In this document: positions 7,960 to 15,732 of the stretch, piece by piece | Layout of the letters: each line of letters starts with the position of its first letter | Position numbering within the stretch: position 1 is the first letter of the stretch | Assembly (NCBI RefSeq): GCF_000613805.1 | Contig: NZ_BAJR01000022.1 | Location: 1-60,307, forward strand | Origin: Phocaeicola paurosaccharolyticus JCM 15092 | GTDB lineage: Bacteria > Bacteroidota > Bacteroidia > Bacteroidales > Bacteroidaceae | DNA length: 60,307 bases | Direction: 5' to 3' | Notes under the pieces: model-generated | Databases searched by the model: none | Told to the model about the DNA's origin: nothing | What the model saw: the letters and a program-made list of their open reading frames with translations, nothing else | Position numbers and translations under genes: made by a program

Positions 7960-10459
7960 TGTATCGAGATGCTCCATTCACGTGGTCTAAGGTTATATCT
8001 GCTTGTTGACAATATATTACCCTGATTCATTGTATATGAGTACTCCTTCTTGTTGAATATATTCTTCACGCTGGCCGAAAGACGCACTTTGCTGAGTCTC
8101 AATATAATTGATGCATCTGCCAGGGTGAAGTATGATTTCTCACCTGAATAGAGGTCATTGCGATAATGGGATATGTTGAATTTACCATCCACATTTCCAA
8201 AGGTCTTGGTCAGTGTGATGTTCTGTACCCAATTAACAAGATTATGTGACTCATCTTTTGACTCTTTCTGTACTGTTTTTGAATACTTGATATCGCCTGA
8301 ATACTCTATCTCAGCCCATTTAGGTGAGAAGATAATTTTTGGCTGAAGGGAGAGTTGGTTAACTTTATATCCTATAAGCTCAGAATTGGTCATATTAACT
8401 TTGTCAATCTTATCGAATTGTACTGCGCATGATGCTTTGGTGTTAATATCAAACCATCCTTTAGATATGTTTGCCTTTGCACTCCACTGTTCAGACTTGT
8501 TATCATTAGATGATATGCTTGAAATATAGTATTTACCATCTTTTATTGTGAGATTATTTATCATATTGCTATTGTTGTGAGAGTATGAAGCCCCTACACT
8601 CCAGAATAGTTCATGAAGAGCATGCTTGTATTCATATCCCGCATTAACGGTGAAATAATCTTGCTTTGGCACTGTGCCGTCACTGCTTTTCCATGTGCGA
8701 TAATCCTCCCTATATTCATTAGGATGATACTACTCCAACCTCCGGCATCCTGAATATAGCAGGAGAAGAGAGTAAAACTGCTTCTGAATCCGCTCCTAAT
8801 GTTGGCATATATCTGTGGAGAAAGCAGGAGGAACGATTTTTGCTGCCTAAAGAAGTGTTTCCACTGCACAGAAGTGCTTGTTGTCAGAGTGAGTTTCGTA
8901 CCTTTATATTCAAGGTGAGGTCGAGTGTAAACTGATGTAGACCAGTTATGCTCTTTCAGATAGAGATCTTCTGTTGCAACTCCGAGTGAATATTCGTAGG
9001 TGAAGAAACCTCTTTTTATCATGTTTGATACAGCATTGTCAGTATGTATGCGATTGGCATTGAACTTCTCATTATAATCTTTCAAGGCGAGTTCCGAAGG
9101 GGAGTAGTTCATACCGACACGTGACTGGAAGCTGATTACTCTTTTATCCAGGTTACGTACCACTCTGAGGTTGTTGTTCAGGTCTATTCTTGGACTCTTT
9201 ATCGACTGTTCTATACTGTTGTAATTATTCAGGAAATGTGAATAGCTCTTTTCTAGTTTGCCATCAATATTTGTTTCGTTCATCAGATAATAGTTCTCAT
9301 TGTTCTTCTCGATGTTTACCTGGGCATTCAACTTGTCCGTTCTAAGGCTATAATCCTCACTCTGCTCTGTTGTAATCTGCTTACCATCATTGAGAAGATA
9401 TATGCTGCTGTTGGCTGTCTGCTGCTCATTCTCATTATGAATATATCCGCCATTCACCCTTACCTGAGTATCTTCACTGGTGTTCTGAAGCCGGCTGTAG
9501 TTGAAGCTATATGAGTGGTTGAATCTCATTCTCTCCTCCTCTAGAGGAGCATCGATTGTTGGCTGGTTTAACCATGAAGGCATGCCGTAATCTGATAGAA
9601 TCATATCGTTTTTTATCTCTGCAAGCTGTGCATTCTCCTGTTCAATATCTTTTCCTATGTTGTCACTGCTGAAATTTAATATACCTTGTCTCTTTTTGCC
9701 TATCTGCATGGCGTTGAAATTTCCATCCCAGATAACAGGATTTTTACTGTCAGCTATTCCACCCAACATCTTTAGTGTACAAATCCATCTTTCTTTTGCT
9801 TGTGGGAGCAGCTTTATGTTTAGTGCAACATCATCTGAATGTATCTTCTTTGCCAGAGAGCGTATTGGCTGATAATGATCAATAACTTCTGCTTTGTCAA
9901 CATCTTTAGCTTTAATATTTTCATTGAGAATATTGTATCTTCCTCCGCTTATATCCATTCCTTCCACTGTGAAACGGCTTATCTGCTTTCCGTTATATCT
10001 TATTGCTCCGTTTTTATCAATATTTATTCCTGGTAACTTCTTCAATGCATCCTTTAGACTGTTATCTCTGTCTGTTATAAATCTGCTTAGGTCATATTTG
10101 GTAGTATCCTGACGTCCATATACTCTTCCTCCTTTAATCTCAACCTCCTTTAATACGAATGCTTCGGGCTTTAACTTGAAATTTATTATCCTCTCGTTGT
10201 TTATGTTGTGATTCATCTTCTCATAGCCCATATATGTGACCGACAAAATATCGTTCTTCTGAATATTCTCTATTCTTAAAGTGTAGTTACCTTTTGCGTC
10301 TGTAAGTACATAGTTTATTGGCATGTTGTCTCTCTCCAGAACAATGGTAGCCATCTCAAGAGGTTCTCCGCTATCTGAGTCAGATACATTTCCGTGTATT
10401 ATTTGTGCTGATGAGATATATGGAATAATTAATAATATCAACAATGCTAATCTTTTCAT
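7947..10459 (-). CDS. TonB-dependent-receptor-like outer membrane protein, carboxypeptidase-regulatory N-terminus; frameshifted near 8729
   Basis: An outer-membrane beta-barrel protein read in two frames: 10459 down to about 8729, then the next frame down to the stop at 7947. Signal peptide at 1-18. A carboxypeptidase-D regulatory-like domain follows at about 19-105 (HGNVSDSDSGEPLEMATIVL). Then a plug-like region (KLPGINIDKNGAIRYNGKQI) and a barrel ending WSISIQWNL, with the usual aromatic C-terminus. The upstream frame is good until GGWSS; the downstream frame resumes at YHPNEYREDYRTWKSSDG. Adding one base there gives 2514 nt, exactly 838 codons. It follows the GLPGLI gene by 3 bp, so the two form an operon, and it is divergent from the regulator at 11489. 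The ligand is unknown. Confidence 0.85.
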
Positions 10460-10462
10460 TTT

Positions 10463-11323
10463 TTATCTTTCAATAGGGTTATATGGGAAGTTCTTAGGAT
10501 TTTTTGCCTTGTTGCCGTTGCCATCGGTTAAACTGATTGATATGTTTGGGTTAGTTGTTATATAACCTACAGGGTCGGAATAGTATCTTGTATAGATTTT
10601 GTTTAGATCTTTTCGGCTTATATTCTCGTATTCTTCACCTTTATATAGTATATCTTCCGTTTTTCCTTTTTCTATGCCATTGGCTTCGAAGGAAAAATAT
10701 CCTTGAGAGTCATTTGCTTTTAGTATAAGTCCTGGCAGACCGCATAACTTCCATGGTCCATCACTTACCGGTATTTCCGATGTATACCATGCACTCCATA
10801 CTCTTCCTTTATATGTAGTTGTTGCTTTGTGGCAGAGATAGTCTATAACTCGTATTGTATCTCCACTAAGTTTCCACTGAGGTCTCTCATTGCTCTCCTC
10901 ACATTTGAATCTTTCCATACCCAAAGCATCAAGCATGGTTGTTGTTCCCGGGCCATTAAAGTTTTTATATATCCTCCAGCTTATTTTGCCCATTCCATAT
11001 TTACCCAGATTTTCATTTATAAGCGATTGTGACAAGCCATTCTTAATTCCTGACGAGAATATTGAGTCGCCGACGAAACTGGTATAACAATAGAACTGTG
11101 AAATCTTTTTTCCTACCTCAAGAATCATTGTCTCGTTAATAGGTTTGATAGGAGATTGTGTGGTGTCATTTACAAAATTCATAATATACGAAACCTTTAC
11201 AATACTCTTATCACAGGGCTTTCCGGGAATCATGTCTGTTGGAGTTTTTACTATGAACTGCTGTGCCCACAATGATATTGAACATGTGGAAACAAATAAT
11301 AGTGTGACTAATAATTTTTTCAT
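10463..11323 (-). CDS. GLPGLI family protein (exported)
   Basis: A 286-residue exported protein of the GLPGLI family, using the ATG at 11323 (MKKLLVTLLFVSTCSISLWA signal peptide). The frame extends eight codons further, but only to a TTG in the promoter region. The defining block is DGPWKLCGLPGLILKANDS in the C-terminal half. Function of the family is unknown; members are usually encoded beside TonB-type outer membrane proteins, as here. It is the first gene of a two-gene unit with the receptor (3-bp gap). The upstream gene on the other strand encodes a membrane-bound DNA-binding regulator, a likely controller of this pair. Confidence 0.9.
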   Translation of the reverse strand: MKKLLVTLLFVSTCSISLWAQQFIVKTPTDMIPGKPCDKSIVKVSYIMNFVNDTTQSPIKPINETMILEVGKKISQFYCYTSFVGDSIFSSGIKNGLSQSLINENLGKYGMGKISWRIYKNFNGPGTTTMLDALGMERFKCEESNERPQWKLSGDTIRVIDYLCHKATTTYKGRVWSAWYTSEIPVSDGPWKLCGLPGLILKANDSQGYFSFEANGIEKGKTEDILYKGEEYENISRKDLNKIYTRYYSDPVGYITTNPNISISLTDGNGNKAKNPKNFPYNPIER

Positions 11324-11460
11324 AACGCATTTGTTTTGTTTCTGCAAAGGTCATAGATATCCTTATTATTATCTTGAAATGGTTATTATTAAGATATTAC
11401 TTAGCTCTGGAAAAGTTATTACTATTTTATTATTCAAATAATAGTATCTGTTTTTTTTTG

Positions 11461-11468
11461 TAAATTTG
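11461..11468 (+). promoter_or_regulatory. -7 element for the membrane-bound regulator gene
   Basis: TAAATTTG matches TAnnTTTG and ends 20 bp before the ATG at 11489. It lies in the 165-bp divergent control region shared with the GLPGLI-receptor operon. Confidence 0.5.
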
Positions 11469-11488
11469 TTTTCCAAGAATTTAGGTAT

Positions 11489-12616
11489 ATGGAAAAGAGA
11501 ATACGAATAGTCTGGACACTTACAATAATAACTCTTGTCCTAATGATTTTGGGGCAGTTATATTGGCTATATAATCAGTCAATTTATGAACAGAGTAATA
11601 TAGGGAAAGAGCTTTTTTCTAAATGTGAGTCTTTGCTGGCTCAAGAAGATATAATTAGAGGTGCTTCTGTAAAAGTTCTCAAGGAGGGTTATCAAAGTGA
11701 GATAGATCCTAATGGGGCAACAGTTTTCTATTCTCTAGTGCATTTCAATATAAACCCTGACGAAGATAGACAGACTACAAAAGTATCGATATGCGAGGTT
11801 AGAAAGTTCGGTACAGAAGTAGATACTTTACGCAAGTTCAATGTTGAGGGTTTGTCAACGGATGCTATCACTCCTCTAATACATAGATATCAGCTTTCAC
11901 GCAAGAAGACATTTCAAAAGGAGGTGATGGACTCACTTATTAATGCTAATTCTCTAGGTGAAGCGATTAATTTCTCTTTTAATAAATCTACTAAGAGAGC
12001 ACTTAATCCAATATATACTTTACATAGCGGTTTGTCTCCATATATTACCATAACATATCCATATAATCCTCTTTCTTATCAGGAGGTCTCTTTTGATCTG
12101 CCTATAAAAATGCAACCAATACTTGAAAGTATGTTGTGGCAACTTATTGGTACCATATTTCTTGTTGTACTATTAGTAGTCTGTATGTTGTATCAGATAA
12201 AAACCATACTTTTTCAAAAGAGGATTGACGGCATAAGGCGTGAGTTTATGAAGAATATGATTTACGAAATGAAACAGTCTCTAACCGATGACGCAGCAAA
12301 GGATGATGTGAATATTATTGGTGATACGAAATTCTACTATTCAATGAATGAACTTAACTTTGGAGATAAGACTGTCATTGTGACAAGTAGGCAGGCTGAG
12401 ATTATTAAAATTCTATCGGACAATATAAATGAGGTCGTACCAAGAAACGAGATTCTTGAGAAGGTATGGGGAGATGATTCATATTCCAATTCTATGGCAC
12501 TTAATGTTCAGATAACCTATATACGTAGGGCATTTAGTTCAGATAGTTCCATTTCAATTGAGGCAATCATGAAGAAGGGATATCTATTGAAGGTACTTAA
12601 AAATAGTGATAAATAA
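11489..12616 (+). CDS. Membrane-anchored winged-helix regulator with degenerate histidine-kinase DHp segment
   Basis: A 375-residue one-protein signalling device. Hydrophobic segments at about 8-28 and 216-236 bracket a roughly 185-residue periplasmic region with no recognised fold. A short kinase-like DHp helix follows at about 248-265 (IRREFMKNMIYEMKQSL). It aligns with a histidine-kinase H-box, but the phospho-accepting His is Tyr259. No ATPase domain is present. The C-terminus (about 280-372) is an OmpR/PhoB-type winged helix (VTSRQAEIIKILSDN, RNEILEKVWGDD, VQITYIRRAFS, KKGYLL). The likely scheme is periplasmic sensing that directly controls DNA binding from the membrane, ToxR/CadC-like in outcome. 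Target by context: the divergent GLPGLI-receptor operon. Confidence 0.85.
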   Translation: MEKRIRIVWTLTIITLVLMILGQLYWLYNQSIYEQSNIGKELFSKCESLLAQEDIIRGASVKVLKEGYQSEIDPNGATVFYSLVHFNINPDEDRQTTKVSICEVRKFGTEVDTLRKFNVEGLSTDAITPLIHRYQLSRKKTFQKEVMDSLINANSLGEAINFSFNKSTKRALNPIYTLHSGLSPYITITYPYNPLSYQEVSFDLPIKMQPILESMLWQLIGTIFLVVLLVVCMLYQIKTILFQKRIDGIRREFMKNMIYEMKQSLTDDAAKDDVNIIGDTKFYYSMNELNFGDKTVIVTSRQAEIIKILSDNINEVVPRNEILEKVWGDDSYSNSMALNVQITYIRRAFSSDSSISIEAIMKKGYLLKVLKNSDK

Positions 12617-12759
12617 AATTGAATTACGATGAAATGAGTTTTATTATGCATTTTATTATGTTGCATTAGTTCTACCTATACTTTTTACCGTTTAAAAGGC
12701 AAAAAACGCTGACTTATTTTTTTTATAAATAAAAAGAATTCCTCCTATGATAATACTAT

Positions 12760-12789
12760 TGACTTTCATACTTAATGCAAATATATTTG
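12760..12789 (+). promoter_or_regulatory. Possible Bacteroidetes promoter
   Basis: TTGAC at about 12760 lies roughly 20 bp before TATATTTG (12782-12789), a TAnnTTTG match. The only structured element downstream is the inverted repeat at 12826-12860, so it might drive a very short RNA. Confidence 0.3.
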
Positions 12790-12825
12790 CGTTCTACCAC
12801 TGAATCATGCAGTAAATATAAACAA

Positions 12826-12860
12826 TCACCGTTCATGCAAATATTTTGCACGAACGGTGA
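12826..12860. repeat. 35-bp inverted repeat / hairpin
   Basis: TCACCGTTC and GAACGGTGA form a 9-bp outer stem. After an A/C mismatch, TGCAA pairs with TTGCA around a 5-base loop. It is not followed by a T tract on either strand, so it is not a textbook terminator. It marks the left side of the hipBA island. Confidence 0.7.
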
Positions 12861-13041
12861 CTATTGTATGCTATAAGCATTACTATGAAATTCTTGAGAT
12901 ATCAGCAACGAAGTATGAGAAAAAGCATAATCAATTCTATCTTAATAGAAAACTATTCTAAGGAGTGTCTTGAATATATTTCAGCACATTTCATCAACAG
13001 TTGCTTTTGTAGTGATTATGCTTTAATACAAAATCGCCGCG

Positions 13042-14532
13042 TTATAGTTTAAAGTACTTTTCAACCAAGCATTTCAGCAGTTCATCCGAGAGATTGGTCA
13101 AACCTGTCTTCTCTATAAGCGGATACTCTTCCTTGTTCTTACCAATGACAAACTTAAATTCCTTACCATCAATACTTGCATACAGATGGTAATTCCCTTT
13201 ATATGTCTGCTCGATACGCATATTCTCAATAGTATGGCCATTGATATTAAATTCTGACAATTTTGTATTATAATCCCACTCTCCCCATGCTTTCAAATGA
13301 TCTATGATGGTGGTTTCAACTCTGCCAATCCATTCTTCTGCTACACCATGTTTTGAAGCTACAGAACGGAATTGTTTCAATGAACCAACAACGTCACGAA
13401 TTATGGCATTCGGTCTGCGAATACCATTATCACGTGCGAATTCAATTACATCATCACGAGTAATATCACGAAGTTTGGCACGGATAAACATACAATGATT
13501 CTCATTAGGAAGGTATCCACCTCTATTTATGATATAGGTTATGTCGTATGCTGGAGACAAACGCCATGAACCATCTTTGCTCATAATAAACGAGAAGTTC
13601 TTGTTGTGATCATCTGTATTGTTTGATAAGATATTGAATACCATTCTTCGGAATACCTCTTGGCAATCAGCTTCCGGCAGATGCAATTTTCTACAAACAG
13701 TTATAAGCTCTTCATAACTGTCTGCATCAGGATAGATAGCAGCCAAAGTCTGAGTATGCACTTTCTTCTCTCCATTACGATCAAAGCGTTTAGTCATAAA
13801 ATGGTTATTACCTTCAACTTTATATAGTTCAGATGGCATCATGTTGATTCCTGCCGCTATGGCCAACTCGTAATATGCCATTTCTAATTCTGCAGAGCTG
13901 AATTCTGAATTACCAAACTTCAACAGATAATAGTCCAAACCTTCCATGCCAGAAATCTGACCACTTCTTATCTCACCTGTTTTTTTATTGATTGCAATAA
14001 TTGCTTTTGGCTGACGTCCTCCGGCAGAAGTTCCAACTGTCAGCAAAGACTGCATGGTTATTGATTCATCTGATTTAATTCGTGCATTTTCTCTTTCCGT
14101 AAAGATACGCTCGGCCAAATCTGCTAATGACTTAATATCAATCTTCTCAGCTCTTCTATCGCTCGATGATTCAGGCCAAAACTCTAAAGCACCCATTCCT
14201 CGTTTTCCTATGAATGAAAGTTTGTCCAGCGGTGTAATATCCGCTCCTGAAAGATGGTTTTGCTGACGCCAAAGGTCAAACAATTGATTACCCCAGGCAT
14301 CTGGCAGTGAATCTGCAACAAAGGCTGGAAGTTTTTGGTAAATCTTGGCATTATCACCCCACACAGGAGCAAGTGCCCTAACCCCATCAATAGGTGCTAC
14401 AAGAGGAGAAACATTCAGTTCCTTCTTGATAAACTCTGGATTATATGTGAAGTACGACATTCTGCGTCGTTCATCCCAAGCCAACCTTCCAATTTCTTCA
14501 TCCCAAAGAATAACTCTTAACGACTTAATCAT
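13042..14532 (-). CDS. hipA: HipA-family serine/threonine kinase (toxin-like)
   Basis: A 496-residue HipA-family kinase. HipA toxins phosphorylate a tRNA synthetase or other target and cause dormancy; the target here is unknown. An N-terminal HipA subdomain (to about 110) is followed by the glycine-rich loop TVGTSAGGRQPK (165-176). The catalytic block NNTDDHNKN is at 304-312 and the metal-binding SPAYD at 326-330. About 60 residues at the C-terminus (from about 430, GHTIENMRIEQ) are an extra small domain beyond the E. coli HipA length. It lies 15 bp downstream of the HipB-like gene on the same strand. Kinase residues look intact, so the module is probably active. Confidence 0.9.
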   Translation of the reverse strand: MIKSLRVILWDEEIGRLAWDERRRMSYFTYNPEFIKKELNVSPLVAPIDGVRALAPVWGDNAKIYQKLPAFVADSLPDAWGNQLFDLWRQQNHLSGADITPLDKLSFIGKRGMGALEFWPESSSDRRAEKIDIKSLADLAERIFTERENARIKSDESITMQSLLTVGTSAGGRQPKAIIAINKKTGEIRSGQISGMEGLDYYLLKFGNSEFSSAELEMAYYELAIAAGINMMPSELYKVEGNNHFMTKRFDRNGEKKVHTQTLAAIYPDADSYEELITVCRKLHLPEADCQEVFRRMVFNILSNNTDDHNKNFSFIMSKDGSWRLSPAYDITYIINRGGYLPNENHCMFIRAKLRDITRDDVIEFARDNGIRRPNAIIRDVVGSLKQFRSVASKHGVAEEWIGRVETTIIDHLKAWGEWDYNTKLSEFNINGHTIENMRIEQTYKGNYHLYASIDGKEFKFVIGKNKEEYPLIEKTGLTNLSDELLKCLVEKYFKL

Positions 14533-14547
14533 ATTGATGTATTATTT

Positions 14548-14871
14548 TTAATGACGAATACGTTGGGCTTTCTTCTCATCACCACGCATGAGGTAAGGTG
14601 ACTCTGGCAACTCTGGCAATAAGTCATCCAAAGCATTAATTTGACCTACAACTTTCAGCAAAAGGATAAACGTTGACAAAGAAAGATTACCAGCAGAGCC
14701 ATTCTCAAACTTATGTATTGTCGTAAGTCCAATGCCAGATTGATCCGCAACCTCTTTTTGTGTGAAATTACAACGCATCCTGTATTCTTTGAAGCGTGAG
14801 CCTAGTAAACGAACAAGTTCAGGTGTAGAATACTCATATAAATCTGCCATAATATTATATTTATCTATCAT
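14548..14871 (-). CDS. hipB: HipB-like XRE antitoxin / repressor
   Basis: A 107-residue DNA-binding protein. The helix-turn-helix spans about 25-80: FKEYRMRCNFTQKEVADQSG, then TTIHKFENGS, the usual XRE spacing. The C-terminal tail is basic (KKAQRIRH). An internal ATG at 14850 is an alternative start (MADLYEYS). Such proteins neutralise HipA and repress their own operon. It is immediately upstream of hipA. An inverted repeat just upstream (14880-14942) is a candidate operator. Confidence 0.88.
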   Translation of the reverse strand: MIDKYNIMADLYEYSTPELVRLLGSRFKEYRMRCNFTQKEVADQSGIGLTTIHKFENGSAGNLSLSTFILLLKVVGQINALDDLLPELPESPYLMRGDEKKAQRIRH

Positions 14872-14879
14872 TATACTGA

Positions 14880-14942
14880 TAGTAATAGCCTTTATTGCGT
14901 TTTATCTTCACTATAATGAATGTTATAAGTACAATATTACTA
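14880..14942. promoter_or_regulatory. Candidate HipB operator: inverted repeat TAGTAATA ... TATTACTA
   Basis: TAGTAATA at 14880-14887 and its perfect reverse complement TATTACTA at 14935-14942 lie 47 bp apart, immediately upstream of hipB. Spaced half-sites are common in hipBA control regions. Assignment is by position only. Confidence 0.35.
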
Positions 14943-15164
14943 TATCTTTTGAATTAAAAGAGTTTTTTCGTAGGAATATGCGATTCTATAGCAATTATTT
15001 AACATTTGAGTATCACAATTGCCTAATTACAACAAGTACTTCTGCCGGTGGAAATAAAACAGAGAATGTAACAAGTACTATTCAGCTGATAAGAAATGCA
15101 ACGCTGAAGATTTGAAGTGACCCCCAAAGTTTGGACAAAAAACTTTGGGGGTTATTTATGAATA

Positions 15165-15350
15165 AAAAACATTCTTCAGTATAGAAGACGTCAGGAAGTC
15201 AACAAGAATAGCTGTTAATTTTTATAATAACGAACGTCCCCATATGAGTTTGGATGGAATGACACCTAAAGAAGCTGCCCAATACCAAGGACAGATTAAC
15301 AAAAAATGGATTAGTTATAGAGAAAATGCACTAAAGAAAATAGCTGTTTA
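15165..15350 (+). pseudogene. IS3-family transposase orfB, C-terminal remnant
   Basis: The open frame encodes about 61 residues: IEDVRKSTRIAVNFYNN, then ERPHMSLDGMTPKEAAQY and a lysine-rich end ALKKIAV before TAA. YNxxRPHxSLxxxTPxEA is the hallmark C-terminal motif of IS3-family DDE transposases. No upstream catalytic Asp residues are present, so this is a fragment. Confidence 0.8.
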
Positions 15351-15490
15351 ATATTTACTCCTATATTTGAAGTATACCAAGCTTGTGATGAAGAGTCAAC
15401 TTCATATACAAATATATATTATTGAGTAAACCATTAATAAAAATAGTATAATCAAAGTCAACAAGTTTTATAAATAAGACAATAAAGAGT

Positions 15491-15534
15491 CAACTTTTAT
15501 AGTTAAACTACACAACTTTTATAGTTAAACTACA
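15491..15534. repeat. Perfect 22-bp tandem duplication
   Basis: Two adjacent identical copies (15491-15512 and 15513-15534) starting CAACTTTTATAG and ending ACTACA. They sit at the proposed right end of the IS remnant and may be transposase subterminal sites. Confidence 0.9.
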
Positions 15535-15657
15535 GAAAGTCTCTAATAGTTTTTCACTCCACAACTGTAGAGTATATAGTTTACTACTGTGAAGTATATA
15601 GACTTCAATGTGGTTTATTCACTCCCCACCTGTGAAAAATGAAACGGGACAAGATAT

Positions 15658-15715
15658 AAAAAAAGAATCCACAGAAGTACTCATTATATGAGATGCTTCT
15701 GTGGATTCTTTTTTT
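15658..15715. terminator. Strong bidirectional-type terminator after the nfnAB-like gene
   Basis: AGAATCCACAGAAG pairs with CTTCTGTGGATTCT around a loop containing CTCATTATATGAG, itself able to pair. A tracts and T tracts flank both sides. It lies just past the minus-strand stop at 15733. Confidence 0.85.
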
Positions 15716-15732
15716 TTGATATATCTAAGATA

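Larger units (their letters stand above)
12617..13041. other. Intergenic region, 425 bp, no convincing gene
   Basis: AT-rich region between the regulator and the convergent hipA. It holds a possible promoter (12760-12789) and a 35-bp inverted repeat (12826-12860), listed separately. The only ORF (12864-13052, 62 aa) has no recognisable features and runs into the hipA 3' end. Confidence 0.6.
15117..15534 (+). mobile_element. Internally deleted IS3-family element (MITE-like remnant)
   Basis: The left end has TGACCCCCAAAGTTTGGACA folding back on AAACTTTGGGGG, a terminal palindrome of the kind seen in Bacteroidetes IS3/IS150-group elements. A few codons that may be the orfA start follow (MNKKHSS then stop). 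The reading frame then gives the end of an orfB integrase. The right part carries repeated AGTCAACTT motifs and the 22-bp duplication. GAA flanks both proposed ends (15114-15116 and 15535-15537), compatible with a 3-bp target duplication but weak evidence. It cannot encode an active transposase. Confidence 0.6.
14872..15732. other. Gene-poor region, 861 bp: hipBA control region, IS3 remnant and terminator
   Basis: The left part is the hipB control region. The stretch 15030-15116 has a codon-like look on the plus strand (TSAGGNKTENVTSTIQL before a stop) and may be the end of a lost gene. Then come the IS3 remnant (15117-15534), two imperfect copies of ACTGTRRAGTATATAG (about 15565-15603) and a strong terminator. 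Confidence 0.6.

Noticed and set aside
8594..8728. Last ~45 residues of the first TonB-receptor frame
   Set aside because: Translation past GGWSS does not resemble the family, while the next frame does; this is frameshift read-through.
12864..13052. 62-aa ORF on the plus strand
   Set aside because: Overlaps the hipA 3' end, has no recognisable features and lies in a hairpin-bearing spacer.
14762..15115. 117-aa plus-strand ORF opposite hipB
   Set aside because: The first third is antisense to hipB; only the last 30 residues look codon-like, so I treat those as a possible gene stub.
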